Shown here: positions 1 to 9,186 of the stretch, piece after piece | Layout of the letters: the number at the start of each line of letters is the position of its first letter | How positions within the stretch are numbered: the stretch's first letter is position 1 | Source of the DNA: Qipengyuania profundimaris | GTDB lineage: Bacteria; Pseudomonadota; Alphaproteobacteria; Sphingomonadales; Sphingomonadaceae | Direction of reading: 5' to 3' | Assembly: GCF_030717945.1 (NCBI RefSeq) | Contig: NZ_JAVAIM010000001.1 | Location: forward strand, 1,859,131-1,923,130 | DNA length: 64,000 bases | Translations under genes and position numbers: made by a program | The notes under the pieces: generated by a model | The model's database searches: none | What the model was told of the DNA's origin: nothing | Seen by the model: only the letters and a program-made list of their open reading frames with translations

Positions 1-285
1 ATTCCGCCGCCGCTCGCCCTGCTTTTCAGCATGGCCGAAGGCACCACCAAGAAGCTCGAAGCCGCGCAAAAGATCGGATTCTTCATCGTCAATCTGGAAG
101 ATATCAGCATGGACGATATCGCCGAGGACGATCCGATGATCGCCCAGGCCAAAACCCAGCTCGGCCCGGTGATCGGCGAGGAATATGCCGATCAGCTGCG
201 GCTTGCGATGCGGGAAGAGCTCGGCGTAGAGCGCAACGACGACGCGATCGAAGCCGTTCGTCGCCAGCTGCTTGGCACGAACTGA
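1..285 (+). CDS. PpiD-like peptidylprolyl isomerase, C-terminal fragment
   Basis: This is the 3' end of a gene that begins before the window. The reading frame is open from base 1 and reads IPPPLALLFSMAEGTTKK before the first ATG at 31, so that ATG is internal. The visible 94 residues resemble the C-terminal part of SurA_N/PpiD-type foldases, which are membrane-anchored periplasmic chaperones and prolyl isomerases that help outer-membrane proteins fold. A run such as FSMAEGTTKKLE followed by GFFIVNLEDI is typical of the last parvulin-like segment in sphingomonad PpiD. trpE follows within a few bases. The assignment rests on a short fragment, so the family call is moderate. Confidence 0.7.
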   Translation: MPPPLALLFSMAEGTTKKLEAAQKIGFFIVNLEDISMDDIAEDDPMIAQAKTQLGPVIGEEYADQLRLAMREELGVERNDDAIEAVRRQLLGTN

Positions 286-292
286 GCCGCCC

Positions 293-1792
293 TTGTCCAC
301 CGCTCTCGAAGGCCTCGACCAAGCGCGCGCCGAGCTGAGCGAGGGTCGTCCCGCGCTGGTCTGGCGCAGCATCGTAGCTGATACCGAAACGCCAGTCAGC
401 GCGGCGCTCAAGCTGTTCGAGGAAGGGCGCGGCGATTTCGTACTCGAGTCGGTCGAGGGTGGCGAGACACGCGGGCGCTATAGCCTGATCGGCATCGCAC
501 CCGATTTGGTGTTCCGCGCGCGTGGAGACGAGGCGGAAATCAATCGCGATTGGCAGACGGATCGCAAGGCTTTCGTTCCGTGCAAGATTGGCGCGATGGA
601 TGCGCTGCGCACGCTAACTCAGGACTGCCAATGTGCGACGCCTGTCGCGCTTCCGCCCGCCCTCGCCTGCCTCGTCGGCTATTTCGGATACGAGACAATC
701 GGCCTGGTCGAGAAACTTCTTCGGGCTCCGCAGAGCGACGTCGATTTGCCGGACATGCTTTTCGTCCGCCCGACAGTGATCCTCGTCTTCGACCGGCTCA
801 GCGACACGTTGTTCTGTATTGCGCCGGTCTGGCCGGACGGATCGCTAGATTTGGCGCAGGAGCGGATCGACGAAGCTCTTCGGAAGCTCTCCCTGCCGCT
901 GTCACAGTCTGCCGACCGGTATCCCGACCATATCGAACCTCAGCTCACCTCGACTATCGATGCGGACGATTATCAGGCAATGGTCTTGCGTGCGAAAGAC
1001 TACATCGCGGCCGGGGATATCTTTCAGGTCGTCCTCTCGCAGCGATTCACCTCGCCGTTCGAATTGCCGCCCATGGCGCTCTATCGTTCGCTCAGGCGCA
1101 TCAACCCGTCGCCCTTCCTCTATTTTCTCGACCTACCCGGCTTCGCCGTGGTCGGCTCGAGCCCCGAAATTCTCGTGCGGGTGCGCGAAGGCGAGGTGAC
1201 AATCCGCCCGATCGCCGGCACCCGGCCGCGCGGTACGACGCAGGAGGCGGATCGGCTCGCCGAGAAATCGCTTCTGGCCGACCCGAAGGAGCGCGCAGAG
1301 CACTTGATGTTGCTCGATCTCGGGCGCAACGACGTCGGGCGCGTGGCGGACGCCGGCAGCGTCGAGGTCACGGAGAGTTTTACGGTCGAACGGTACAGCC
1401 ACGTCATGCATATCGTCAGCAACGTCGTCGGGCGCCTTGCCGAGGGCAAGGACGCGCTCGATGCGCTGTTTGCCGGGTTCCCGGCAGGCACCGTCAGCGG
1501 TGCACCCAAGGTGCGCGCCTGCGAGATTATCGCCGAGCTGGAACCTGCAACGCGCGGCCCCTACGCGGGCGGCGTCGGCTATTTCGCGCCGGACGGATCG
1601 GTCGACAGCTGCATTGTCCTGCGCACCGCCGTGGTGAAGGATGGGATCATGCAAGTGCAGGCCGGGGCGGGCATCGTGGCGGACAGCGATCCAGCCTATG
1701 AGCAGCGCGAATGCGAAGCCAAGGCCGGCGCCCTGCTCGCCGCGGCAAAGGACGCAGTGCGGCTCGCAAACGAAGCGGGATACGGCCAGTGA
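293..1792 (+). CDS. trpE: Anthranilate synthase component I
   Basis: TrpE converts chorismate and ammonia (from TrpG) to anthranilate, the first step of tryptophan synthesis. The protein has the N-terminal Anth_synt_I_N domain and the chorismate-binding domain. Recognisable blocks are SLIGIAPDLVF, GDIFQVVLSQRF, PIAGTRPRG, ERAEHLMLLDLGRND, FPAGTVSGAPK and QAGAGIVADSDP. No ATG is available near the N-terminus. I chose the TTG at 293, 7 bases after the upstream stop, giving 499 residues. A TTG at 272, which overlaps the upstream gene, would add 7 residues. No leader peptide or attenuator fits between ppiD and trpE. The stop overlaps the GTG of the next gene. Confidence 0.95.
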   Translation: MSTALEGLDQARAELSEGRPALVWRSIVADTETPVSAALKLFEEGRGDFVLESVEGGETRGRYSLIGIAPDLVFRARGDEAEINRDWQTDRKAFVPCKIGAMDALRTLTQDCQCATPVALPPALACLVGYFGYETIGLVEKLLRAPQSDVDLPDMLFVRPTVILVFDRLSDTLFCIAPVWPDGSLDLAQERIDEALRKLSLPLSQSADRYPDHIEPQLTSTIDADDYQAMVLRAKDYIAAGDIFQVVLSQRFTSPFELPPMALYRSLRRINPSPFLYFLDLPGFAVVGSSPEILVRVREGEVTIRPIAGTRPRGTTQEADRLAEKSLLADPKERAEHLMLLDLGRNDVGRVADAGSVEVTESFTVERYSHVMHIVSNVVGRLAEGKDALDALFAGFPAGTVSGAPKVRACEIIAELEPATRGPYAGGVGYFAPDGSVDSCIVLRTAVVKDGIMQVQAGAGIVADSDPAYEQRECEAKAGALLAAAKDAVRLANEAGYGQ

Positions 1793-2622
1793 GGGTTGCA
1801 ATCGCCCTACTCGCTCTCGGCAGCCTCATAGCTTGCGAACAGCAACCTGCCGGCGAACCTGTCGCTCGTGCCAGGATTGATGGGCAGGCGCCATCGCCTT
1901 CGCCTGAGCCTAGCGAGACGGCGACCGTCGCAAGCTCGGTGGAAAGCGCATGCCGGTCCATCATCTTCGAGGACACACCCCTTACCCACTGCCTCGCGAA
2001 TCCCGTCCGCCACCGCATAAGCATGGATCTTGGGCCGTCGGGCGAAGCGCCCTATCGCAGCCTGACTGCGTTCTCGCGCCAACGCGGCGAGAACGGCGTC
2101 GCCTTTGCAATGAACGCCGGCATATATGACGACGAGGGCGAGCCAATCGGTTACTTCGTTGAAGGTTCGGAGCGGCTCGAAACCCTCAATATAGCCGATG
2201 GCGAAGGCAATTTCCACCTCAAGCCCAATGGCGTGTTCTACGGCACGGCGGGCGAATGGCACGTCCGCACGACCGAAGATTTCCTCGCCAATGTGACCGA
2301 GCGGCCGGAGTTCGGCACGCAGTCCGGGCCGATGCTGGTGATCGACGGCAAGCTGCATCCTGAAATAACGCAGGACGGCCCTTCCCGGCTGATCCGCAAC
2401 GCAGTCGGCGTCGATGGGCAGGGCCGGGCCCATTTCGTGATTTCGAACGCGCCGATTTCCTTCGGCAAGCTCGCGCGTTTCTATCGCGATGAACTGAAGA
2501 CGCCCAATGCTCTGTTCCTCGACGGGAACGTCTCGCAATTGTGGAACCCGGCGACCGACCGCCTCGATACCGGCGCGCCGATCGGCCCGATCGTGGTCGT
2601 CGAAAAGAAGGACAGCGAATGA
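1789..2622 (+). CDS. Phosphodiester glycosidase (DUF2233/NAGPA-like) lipoprotein
   Basis: A 277-residue protein starting with GTG at 1789, overlapping the trpE stop (GTGA). The N-terminus is a lipoprotein signal with the lipobox LIAC, so Cys16 is the likely lipidated residue. The body matches the DUF2233/NAGPA fold: FAMNAGIYDDEGEPIGY, LKPNGVFYG, TQSGPMLVIDGKLHP, RNAVGVDGQGRAHFVIS and NALFLDGNVSQLW. Family members cleave phosphodiester-linked sugars; the substrate here is unknown. It sits inside the trp cluster, coupled on both sides by 4-base overlaps, although nothing in it points to tryptophan metabolism. The start could not be earlier without a large overlap with trpE. Confidence 0.85.
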   Translation: MRVAIALLALGSLIACEQQPAGEPVARARIDGQAPSPSPEPSETATVASSVESACRSIIFEDTPLTHCLANPVRHRISMDLGPSGEAPYRSLTAFSRQRGENGVAFAMNAGIYDDEGEPIGYFVEGSERLETLNIADGEGNFHLKPNGVFYGTAGEWHVRTTEDFLANVTERPEFGTQSGPMLVIDGKLHPEITQDGPSRLIRNAVGVDGQGRAHFVISNAPISFGKLARFYRDELKTPNALFLDGNVSQLWNPATDRLDTGAPIGPIVVVEKKDSE

Positions 2623-3581
2623 CCGAACAGCGCCGTGGCCTCTATCCGGAGATCGAACCCTACGAAACCGGGATCCTGGATGTCGGCGAGGGTCATTCGC
2701 TCTATTACGAACGTGTCGGCACGCCCGGCGCGAAACCTGCGGTTTTCCTGCATGGCGGCCCGGGCGGCGGCATGTCGCCCGATCATCGGCGCCAGTGGGA
2801 CCCCGAGCTTTACGACGTCCTGCTGTTCGACCAGCGCGGATGCGGCAAGTCGCTGCCATTCGCCGAGATCGAGCATAACGATACCTGGCGTATTGTCGCC
2901 GATGTCGAGCGCCTCCGCGAGATGTGCGGGCATGACAAGTGGCAGGTCTTCGGCGGTAGCTGGGGCGCGACACTCGCCCTCACCTACGCCGAGACCCATC
3001 CCGACCGCACGAGCGAGCTGGTGCTGCGCGGCGTATTCCTCGCGCGCCAGACCGAGAAAGACTGGCTCTACACATATGGCGCCAGCGAAATCATGGCCGA
3101 ACAATGGGACCAGTTTACCGGCCTCATCCCCGAAGATGAGCGTGGCGATCTGGTGAAAGCCTATTACAAGCGCCTGACCAGCGATGACGAGGAAACACGC
3201 CTTGCCGCCGCGCGCGAATGGTCGCTGTGGGAAGGCAATGTCGCCACACTGTTGCCAGATCCTGCCCTGCTGGACACCTTCGCCGATCCCGCGAAGGCCG
3301 TGCCCTTCGCCCGGATTTGCGCGAAGTTCTTCCTCGAAGATTTTTTCCTGGAGGAAGCGCAATTGCTCAAGAATGTCAGCGCGCTGGCGGGCATACCCGG
3401 AATTATCGTTCAGGGCCGCCACGACATTTGCACGCCGCCGACATCCGCTTGGGCGCTCAAGAAAGCTTGGCCGGAAGCGGAATTGTGGATCGTGGATGAT
3501 GCCGGACACTCCGCAGCAGAACCGGGCATCATCGATGGCCTCGTGCGGGCGACCGACAAGCTGGTGGGCAAGCAGGCGTGA
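2619..3581 (+). CDS. pip: Proline iminopeptidase (alpha/beta hydrolase, family S33)
   Basis: A 320-residue cytoplasmic serine peptidase that releases N-terminal proline from peptides. Hallmarks are HGGPGGGMSPDHRRQWDP (the oxyanion-hole region), DQRGCGKS, the nucleophile elbow GGSWGATLALTYAETHP, a catalytic Asp near QGRHDICTPP and a catalytic His in DDAGHSAAEPG. The ATG at 2619 overlaps the stop of the lipoprotein gene (ATGA), which fixes the start. The length is normal for bacterial Pip. Its position between trpE and trpG is unusual; it may simply share the promoter. Confidence 0.93.
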   Translation: MTEQRRGLYPEIEPYETGILDVGEGHSLYYERVGTPGAKPAVFLHGGPGGGMSPDHRRQWDPELYDVLLFDQRGCGKSLPFAEIEHNDTWRIVADVERLREMCGHDKWQVFGGSWGATLALTYAETHPDRTSELVLRGVFLARQTEKDWLYTYGASEIMAEQWDQFTGLIPEDERGDLVKAYYKRLTSDDEETRLAAAREWSLWEGNVATLLPDPALLDTFADPAKAVPFARICAKFFLEDFFLEEAQLLKNVSALAGIPGIIVQGRHDICTPPTSAWALKKAWPEAELWIVDDAGHSAAEPGIIDGLVRATDKLVGKQA

Positions 3582-3642
3582 CGTCGCGGGCAGCTGAAGT
3601 TGCTTGAAAGCCCGCAGCCGTGCCGCCATTGACCGTTCCGCA

Positions 3643-4257
3643 ATGACCGACAGCCGCTCCATCCTTGTCATCGACAATTACGACAGCTTCACCTTTAACC
3701 TCGTCCATTACCTGATGGAAATGGGCGCCGAAGTGGAGGTGGTGCGCAATGACGCCATTTCGGCGGACCAGGCCATGAGCAGCGGCGCTGCGGGTTTCCT
3801 GATCTCGCCCGGTCCCTGCACACCGAACGAGGCCGGCGTCAGTCTCAACCTCGTGGCGGGATGCGCAGATGCGGGCAAGCCGCTACTCGGCGTCTGCCTC
3901 GGACATCAGGCGATCGGCCAGCATTTCGGCGGCAAGGTCGTTCGCGGCGGGCTGATGCATGGCAAGACGTCGCCGGTGGAACATGACGCCAGCGGCGTGT
4001 TTGCCGGATTGCCGTCACCCTTTATAGCTACCCGATATCACTCGCTGATCGTGGAGGACATTCCCGAGTGCCTCGCGGTCAATGCTACCAGCACGACGCC
4101 CGGCCTCGATGGCAGCAGCGTGATGGGTTTCCGTCATCGCGACTTGCCGATCCACGGCGTACAATTCCACCCCGAGAGCATCGCTACCGAACACGGACAT
4201 GCGCTGCTCGCAAATTTCCTCTCGCTGTGCGGAATCGACGCAAAGGTACCGGCATGA
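3643..4257 (+). CDS. trpG: Anthranilate synthase component II (glutamine amidotransferase)
   Basis: TrpG hydrolyses glutamine and passes ammonia to TrpE. The 204-residue class I glutamine amidotransferase shows [14 protein letters not shown], the oxyanion-loop [12 protein letters not shown], the nucleophile motif [11 protein letters not shown] and the catalytic His/Glu pair in [14 protein letters not shown]. The start is the ATG at 3643; an in-frame codon at 3604 would add a tail absent from the family. About 60 bases separate it from pip, the only real gap in the trp cluster and so a possible place for a second promoter. It could also serve as PabA for folate synthesis. Confidence 0.95.
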   Translation: MTDSRSILVIDNYDSFTFNLVHYLMEMGAEVEVVRNDAISADQAMSSGAAGFLISPGPCTPNEAGVSLNLVAGCADAGKPLLGVCLGHQAIGQHFGGKVVRGGLMHGKTSPVEHDASGVFAGLPSPFIATRYHSLIVEDIPECLAVNATSTTPGLDGSSVMGFRHRDLPIHGVQFHPESIATEHGHALLANFLSLCGIDAKVPA

Positions 4258-5246
4258 GGACGCTACCCGCAGCAGAGCAGCGTCTGGGCGAGCAGGAGGC
4301 CGAAGAGGTCTTCGGCTGGATTCTCGATGGCGAGACGAGCGACGAGGAAATCGCCCGGTTCCTGCGCGAGATGTCCACCCGCAGCGAAACATCCGATGAG
4401 ATCGCGGGCGCGGCGCGGGCCCTGCGGGCGCGGCTGATCCCGATCGACGCGCCGAAAGGAACGGTCGATTGCTGCGGCACGGGCGGTGACGGGCACCACA
4501 CGCTCAATGTTTCCACAGCAGTCAGCCTGCTTGTCGCGGCGTGCGGCGTTCCGGTGGCCAAGCACGGCAATCGGGCGGCGAGCAGCAAGTCGGGCGCGGC
4601 AGACACACTCGAAGCGCTCGGTCTCAATATGGAAGCCGCGGGAAGAACCGCAGAGAAGTCACTGGCCGAGCTAGGCATTTGTTTCCTGTTCGCAAAGAAC
4701 CATCATCCGGCGATGGGCCGGATACAGCCTATCCGCCAGCAGCTCGGCGTTCGCACGATATTCAACCTGATGGGCCCGCTCTCCAACCCGGCAGGCGTGA
4801 AACGCCAGCTGATCGGGATCGCGCGCCCGGCCTATGTGCCGATCTACGCAGCGGCAAAAGCCAAGCTCGGCACGGAGCGTACCTTCATCGCTTCGGGCGA
4901 CGAGGGGCTGGACGAGCTTAGCATTGCCGGTGGAAACGAGCTGGCCGATGTGACCGGCAACGATTTCGAGATGCGGCGGGTGAACCCGGTGCAGGCAAAC
5001 CTGCCCCACGCGCCGGTCGAGGCGATCCGCGGCGGCGACCCGTCGCACAACGCCAAGGCACTCGAGGCGCTATTGCTAGGCGCGCCCGGACCCTATCGCG
5101 ACGCCGTGCTGTTCAACGCCGCCGCTACTTTGATCGTGGCAGGCAAGACCGAAGACTGGACGACCGGTGCCGAAATGGCTGGCGAAGCAATCGACAGCGG
5201 TGCTGCCCAGCAATTGCTGGCAGACTGGATCGCGATCGCGCAATGA
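4254..5246 (+). CDS. trpD: Anthranilate phosphoribosyltransferase
   Basis: TrpD joins anthranilate to PRPP to give phosphoribosyl-anthranilate. The 330-residue protein carries the glycine-rich PRPP loop [47 protein letters not shown] and [14 protein letters not shown], all diagnostic for the family. The helical N-terminal domain contains [15 protein letters not shown]. The ATG at 4254 overlaps the trpG stop (ATGA) and the gene ends overlapping trpC, so trpGDC is one translationally coupled unit. Confidence 0.96.
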   Translation: MRTLPAAEQRLGEQEAEEVFGWILDGETSDEEIARFLREMSTRSETSDEIAGAARALRARLIPIDAPKGTVDCCGTGGDGHHTLNVSTAVSLLVAACGVPVAKHGNRAASSKSGAADTLEALGLNMEAAGRTAEKSLAELGICFLFAKNHHPAMGRIQPIRQQLGVRTIFNLMGPLSNPAGVKRQLIGIARPAYVPIYAAAKAKLGTERTFIASGDEGLDELSIAGGNELADVTGNDFEMRRVNPVQANLPHAPVEAIRGGDPSHNAKALEALLLGAPGPYRDAVLFNAAATLIVAGKTEDWTTGAEMAGEAIDSGAAQQLLADWIAIAQ

Positions 5247-6028
5247 ACAAGCTGGTCGAAATCTGCGAAACCAAGCTTGGTGAGGTAGCCGAGCGCAAGC
5301 AGCAGCATTCGCTCGACTCGCTTGATGCGCAAGCAAAGGACCAAACGCCGCCGCGCGGCTTTCGCTTCGCACTGGAACGCGCGCAGCAGAATGGCTTCGG
5401 CCTGATTGCCGAGATCAAGAAAGCTTCGCCGTCCAAAGGTCTGATCCGGGAGGATTTTCACCCTGCGCAGCACGCTCGCGATTACGCCGATGGCGGTGCG
5501 GCCTGTCTCTCGGTCCTGACCGATGCGCCTTACTTCCAGGGCCACGAGGATTATCTGGTCGAAGCCCGCGCGGCTTGCGATCTGCCGGTCCTGCGCAAGG
5601 ACTTCATGATCGACCCCTGGCAAGTCGCCGAAGCTCGCGCGCTTGGCGCAGATGCGATACTAATCATCGTAGCCGCGCTGGATGACGGGACGATGCGCGA
5701 AATCGAAACTGCCGCGATCGAACGCGGGATGGACGTTTTGGTCGAGGTCCATGACGAACAGGAGCTGGAACGCGCGCTGGCGCTTCAATCGCGGCTCATC
5801 GGCGTCAACAATCGGGATCTGCGGACCTTTACCACCGATCTTGCGACCACCGAGCGGCTGGCAGTCCTCGCCCCTGAGGACGCCCTTCTTGTCGGTGAGA
5901 GCGGCATCGCGACGCATGCCGATTGCCAGCGCCTCGCGCGTAGCGGTGTCTGTAGCTTCCTCGTCGGCGAGAGTCTGATGCGGCAAGCCGACGTCGCTAC
6001 TGCGACGCGCGCCTTGCTTCAGGGCTGA
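5243..6028 (+). CDS. trpC: Indole-3-glycerol-phosphate synthase
   Basis: TrpC closes the indole ring by cyclising and decarboxylating CdRP. The 261-residue TIM barrel shows [13 protein letters not shown] (the catalytic Lys region), [61 protein letters not shown] and [13 protein letters not shown]. It is monofunctional: no TrpF domain follows. The ATG at 5243 overlaps the trpD stop. It is the last trp gene here; trpF, trpB and trpA are not in the window. Confidence 0.96.
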   Translation: MNKLVEICETKLGEVAERKQQHSLDSLDAQAKDQTPPRGFRFALERAQQNGFGLIAEIKKASPSKGLIREDFHPAQHARDYADGGAACLSVLTDAPYFQGHEDYLVEARAACDLPVLRKDFMIDPWQVAEARALGADAILIIVAALDDGTMREIETAAIERGMDVLVEVHDEQELERALALQSRLIGVNNRDLRTFTTDLATTERLAVLAPEDALLVGESGIATHADCQRLARSGVCSFLVGESLMRQADVATATRALLQG

Positions 6029-6050
6029 CCCAGCGCTTTGGCACGTATCG

Positions 6051-6063
6051 CGAACGCTTGTTC
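6051..6063. promoter_or_regulatory. Inverted repeat GAAC-N4-GTTC upstream of lexA
   Basis: CGAACGCTTGTTC is a short palindrome lying about 60 bases upstream of the canonical lexA box. It resembles the Gram-positive (DinR-type) SOS box. Alphaproteobacterial LexA is known for direct-repeat sites instead, so this may be chance or a secondary contact site. Confidence 0.25.
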
Positions 6064-6123
6064 TCGACAAGAAAGGTCCGAAACGGCTGAATTGCTTGAC
6101 TTGCTGATATTCGTTGCCTAATT

Positions 6124-6138
6124 GTTCCACATTCGTTC
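6124..6138 (+). promoter_or_regulatory. LexA operator (SOS box), GTTC-N7-GTTC
   Basis: The sequence GTTCCACATTCGTTC is an exact match to the alphaproteobacterial LexA direct-repeat site GTTC-N7-GTTC. It lies 38 bases before the lexA start codon, the expected place for an autoregulatory operator overlapping the promoter or 5' UTR. A further GAAC half-site lies just downstream in GTTGTGAACAGG. Confidence 0.85.
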
Positions 6139-6176
6139 ACAGGGTTGTGAACAGGCGGCACGGGAGTTGCGCAGAT

Positions 6177-6875
6177 ATGCTGACAGCCAAGCAACACGAA
6201 TTGATCCGCTTCATCCAGCAACGGCTGGAGGAAACCGGCATTTCACCCAGTTTTGAGGAAATGAAGGAAGCGCTCGACCTCAAGAGCAAGTCCGGCGTCC
6301 ACCGCCTGATTTCCGCTCTCGAGGAACGCGGCTTTATCCGTCGCCTGCCGAACCGTGCGCGGGCGCTCGAGGTCGTCAAGCTGCCCGAAGACGCGGTTAC
6401 AGGCGCCGGCCAAGCTAAGCCTGTGAACGATACCGGCGCGACCATGGCGGCCACGGTAACGGCGAAATCCGTCGCGCCGGAGCCGGCGAACGACATCATC
6501 GACGTGCCGCTACACGGCCGGATCGCGGCTGGCGCGCCGATCGAGGCGATCGAGGGCCAGGCGAGCATGCCGGTTCCCGCCGCTCTGCTCGGACCGGGTG
6601 AACATTATGCGCTCGAAGTGTCGGGCGATTCGATGGTCGAGGCAGGCATTTTCGACGGTGATTTCGCACTTGTCCGAAGGTCCGATACCGCTCGCGACGG
6701 AGAGATCGTCGTCGCGCTGGTCGACGATGAAGAAGCGACGCTGAAGTACCTGCGCCGCGATGGCGGGCGGATCCGCCTCGATCCTGCGAATGGGGCCTAC
6801 GAACCGCAGGTTTATGAATCCCATCGAGTGAAGGTTCAGGGCAAGCTTGCCGGTCTGCTCCGGCGCTACCACTGA
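6177..6875 (+). CDS. lexA: SOS-response transcriptional repressor LexA
   Basis: LexA represses SOS genes and cleaves itself when RecA filaments form on single-stranded DNA. The 232-residue protein has an N-terminal winged helix ([43 protein letters not shown]), a linker of about 35 residues rich in Ala, Thr and Val, and the S24 peptidase domain. The self-cleavage site is Ala118-Gly119 in GRIAAGAP, and the catalytic dyad is Ser152 (SGDSM) and Lys190 (EATLKYLRR). I chose the ATG at 6177 because the HTH begins there; the first in-frame start at 6114 lies before the operator. The gene is probably autoregulated through the SOS box. Confidence 0.97.
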   Translation: MLTAKQHELIRFIQQRLEETGISPSFEEMKEALDLKSKSGVHRLISALEERGFIRRLPNRARALEVVKLPEDAVTGAGQAKPVNDTGATMAATVTAKSVAPEPANDIIDVPLHGRIAAGAPIEAIEGQASMPVPAALLGPGEHYALEVSGDSMVEAGIFDGDFALVRRSDTARDGEIVVALVDDEEATLKYLRRDGGRIRLDPANGAYEPQVYESHRVKVQGKLAGLLRRYH

Positions 6876-6900
6876 CGCTCGACGAGACAGTTTTAGTTGG

Positions 6901-6936
6901 GAAGAAGGGCGCGGCGTCGGCTGCGCCCTCTCTTCC
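6901..6936. terminator. Probable shared terminator between convergent lexA and comEC
   Basis: The stem AGGGCGC (6906-6912) pairs with GCGCCCT (6923-6929), flanked by a purine-rich left side (GAAGA) and a pyrimidine-rich right side (CTCTTCC), which also partly pair. There is no long T-run, so efficiency is uncertain. Confidence 0.45.
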
Positions 6937-6950
6937 TTCATAGGTTGTCT

Positions 6951-9128
6951 TTATTGGGAGCCCGCGTTCCGCCGGACGAAGGGGCGGAACCAACCGTGCT
7001 CGCCTTGCCCTTCGGCCACGGTATCAATATGCTCTTCGGCAAGGTAAATGCCGGTACCGCCTTCCCGCTCGAGAAACCGGCGATCGGCCTTGAGCCAGCG
7101 TGGCTTGCATGAGCGCGGCAGGAAGCGATCAGCGATGACGATGTCGGACCTGTCGCAGGCGGCGGCAAGCGCTCGCTCCTCGATAAGTTCGCGGCTTCGC
7201 GCGATCAGCACGTCCCAATCTCGACCATCCCTTTCGATACGCAAGCTACAAAAGTCCCGGCTGCACCGAGCGCCCAACCATTCGGCTAAAGGTACGGGCT
7301 CGCCATCGAGCGCTGCAATTTCGCGCAGATTTTGTTGGGCGTAACTGCCCTCGCTGTCCCGCAAAACCAGCAGCCGGCCATCCGCGCTGGCAATACCCAC
7401 ATCGCGCCCATCACGCGTGATCACGATGTCCGGGGCAGGCGTCGCCCACATCCATCCCGAAGCGACGGCGACGGGAAGCGCCCCCCAAAGCCGTGTTCTT
7501 CCATGCCACAATGCCAACCAGAGCGCGCCGAGGACAAATACCGCCATCGCCGCCATCGGCATCTTGGGGGCGAGCTTCACCGCACCCGGCTGAGCCGAAA
7601 CGATGTGCGCGATCCACAGCAGTACATCGAGCGATTTGCCGACCAGCCACCAGGCCGGAGCTCCCAACCCGACTACATCCATCGCCAGAGCCAGGGCAAC
7701 GAGCGGCATCGAGACGAAGGTCACGAGCGGGATCGCGAAGAGGTTTGCGACCGCCCCGTAAATTCCCGCACGGTGGAAGTGGAACAGGACAATCGGCATG
7801 AGTGCGAGCTCGATGACAAAGCCGGTCAGGAACAGCATCAACGCCCGGCGGCCGAAGCGGCGCAGGCCGCTTTCCTCTCGTGGCGCGAGAAATTCGCGAA
7901 ACGGCTTCGCATTGTGAAGTGCCACGATGGCGAGCACGGCGGCAAAGCTCATCTGGAAGCTCGGTCCGACAAGCGATTCCGGCCATAAGAGCAGCACCGC
8001 GATTGCTGCGACCGCGACTAGGCGCAAAGAGAGCGGCTCGCGCCCAAGCGCCAGAGCCGTCAGGACCAAGATCGCGCCGATGCAGCTGCGCACCGTTGGT
8101 ACCTGAGCCCCCGTCAAGAGCGTGTAAGCGATCCCGGCAAGAGCAGCGATTGCAGCGGCCACGATCGGCAGGCGTACGCGCAACGTAAGCCATTGCCATA
8201 GGGCCAGCAACTTGAGCGCAATCAGATAGGTCGCGGCGATGATTGCGCTCACGTGAAGGCCGCTGATCGACAGCAGATGCGTAAGGCCGGCATCCCGCAT
8301 AGCCACCTCGTCCGCTTCGGAAATCGCCCCGCGATCGCCGCTGGCGAGAGTCGCCGCGATCGCGCCGGGAGCGCCGTCGAGACGGTCGCGAACATGCGCC
8401 GAGAGGTGCCGCTGAACCTGCGCGATCCAGCCTTCGCCGCCGCCCCCGCCGGCCTCCTCTACTATTTCGATATCCCCCACAACGCTGCCGGTGGCCGCAT
8501 AGCCATCGAACCAGGCCCGTCGCGCGAAGTCGTAGGCGCCCGGTACGATTGGCGGCGAAGGCGGCATAAGGCGCGCGGACACCCTGACGCGTACGCCCTC
8601 CCGCAACGCGCTATCCGCTTGATCCAGCGGAACGTTGACGCGGTAGGCTCTTGCAATCCCGTCCTCGGCGTCGCGAGCGGCTAACACGAGCCGGATGCGG
8701 TCACGCGCCGGCTGGTCCTCGCGCTCGAGAATGCGGGCATCGAGCCGTTCGAACGTCGGTCGCTCGATTGGTTCTGCCCCGATCAATTCGGAGCGCGCCC
8801 AGACCAGCCCGATCCCTGCCGCGAGGACGAGCGACGTGGCGATGGTCGCAGCGAGGAGGTAGGCGCGCTCATCACGATCGCGCCACGCGGCAAGCGCCGC
8901 AAGGGCAACCAGAACAAGCCCACCAATGGTTGCAGACCATTGCCACGGCGTGTGGAGCAGGAACCACAGACCGATGCCGCCGCCAAAGGCAACTGCCAGC
9001 CACGGTCCGCGGTCAAATCCGGCACTCGCCAAACCTGTCTCGCAGCGATCCGCAATTCTGGACATCAGGCCGCGCATGCGCCAAGGGCGCGGCACAGCCT
9101 GCACGGATCCTCCGTCCGTCCCCCCCAT
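6951..9128 (-). CDS. comEC: ComEC/Rec2-family DNA uptake channel protein
   Basis: ComEC forms the inner-membrane channel that carries single-stranded DNA into the cell during natural transformation. The protein has an N-terminal DUF4131-type membrane/OB region, then the Competence domain with the typical block [28 protein letters not shown] and many membrane helices. The C-terminal region ([21 protein letters not shown] and on) sits where the metallo-beta-lactamase domain should be, but I find no HxHxDH metal motif, so that domain looks degenerate. The start is uncertain: ATGs at 9158, 9128, 9077 and 9065 are all in frame without a clear Shine-Dalgarno sequence. I use 9128 (725 residues), divergent from gltX. 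Confidence 0.88.
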   Translation of the reverse strand: MGGTDGGSVQAVPRPWRMRGLMSRIADRCETGLASAGFDRGPWLAVAFGGGIGLWFLLHTPWQWSATIGGLVLVALAALAAWRDRDERAYLLAATIATSLVLAAGIGLVWARSELIGAEPIERPTFERLDARILEREDQPARDRIRLVLAARDAEDGIARAYRVNVPLDQADSALREGVRVRVSARLMPPSPPIVPGAYDFARRAWFDGYAATGSVVGDIEIVEEAGGGGGEGWIAQVQRHLSAHVRDRLDGAPGAIAATLASGDRGAISEADEVAMRDAGLTHLLSISGLHVSAIIAATYLIALKLLALWQWLTLRVRLPIVAAAIAALAGIAYTLLTGAQVPTVRSCIGAILVLTALALGREPLSLRLVAVAAIAVLLLWPESLVGPSFQMSFAAVLAIVALHNAKPFREFLAPREESGLRRFGRRALMLFLTGFVIELALMPIVLFHFHRAGIYGAVANLFAIPLVTFVSMPLVALALAMDVVGLGAPAWWLVGKSLDVLLWIAHIVSAQPGAVKLAPKMPMAAMAVFVLGALWLALWHGRTRLWGALPVAVASGWMWATPAPDIVITRDGRDVGIASADGRLLVLRDSEGSYAQQNLREIAALDGEPVPLAEWLGARCSRDFCSLRIERDGRDWDVLIARSRELIEERALAAACDRSDIVIADRFLPRSCKPRWLKADRRFLEREGGTGIYLAEEHIDTVAEGQGEHGWFRPFVRRNAGSQ

Positions 9129-9186
9129 CGGTACCGAAGGCGTCCCGCGTGTCGCCATGCAAGTGTTTGAAAGGAAGCGAGAGCCA

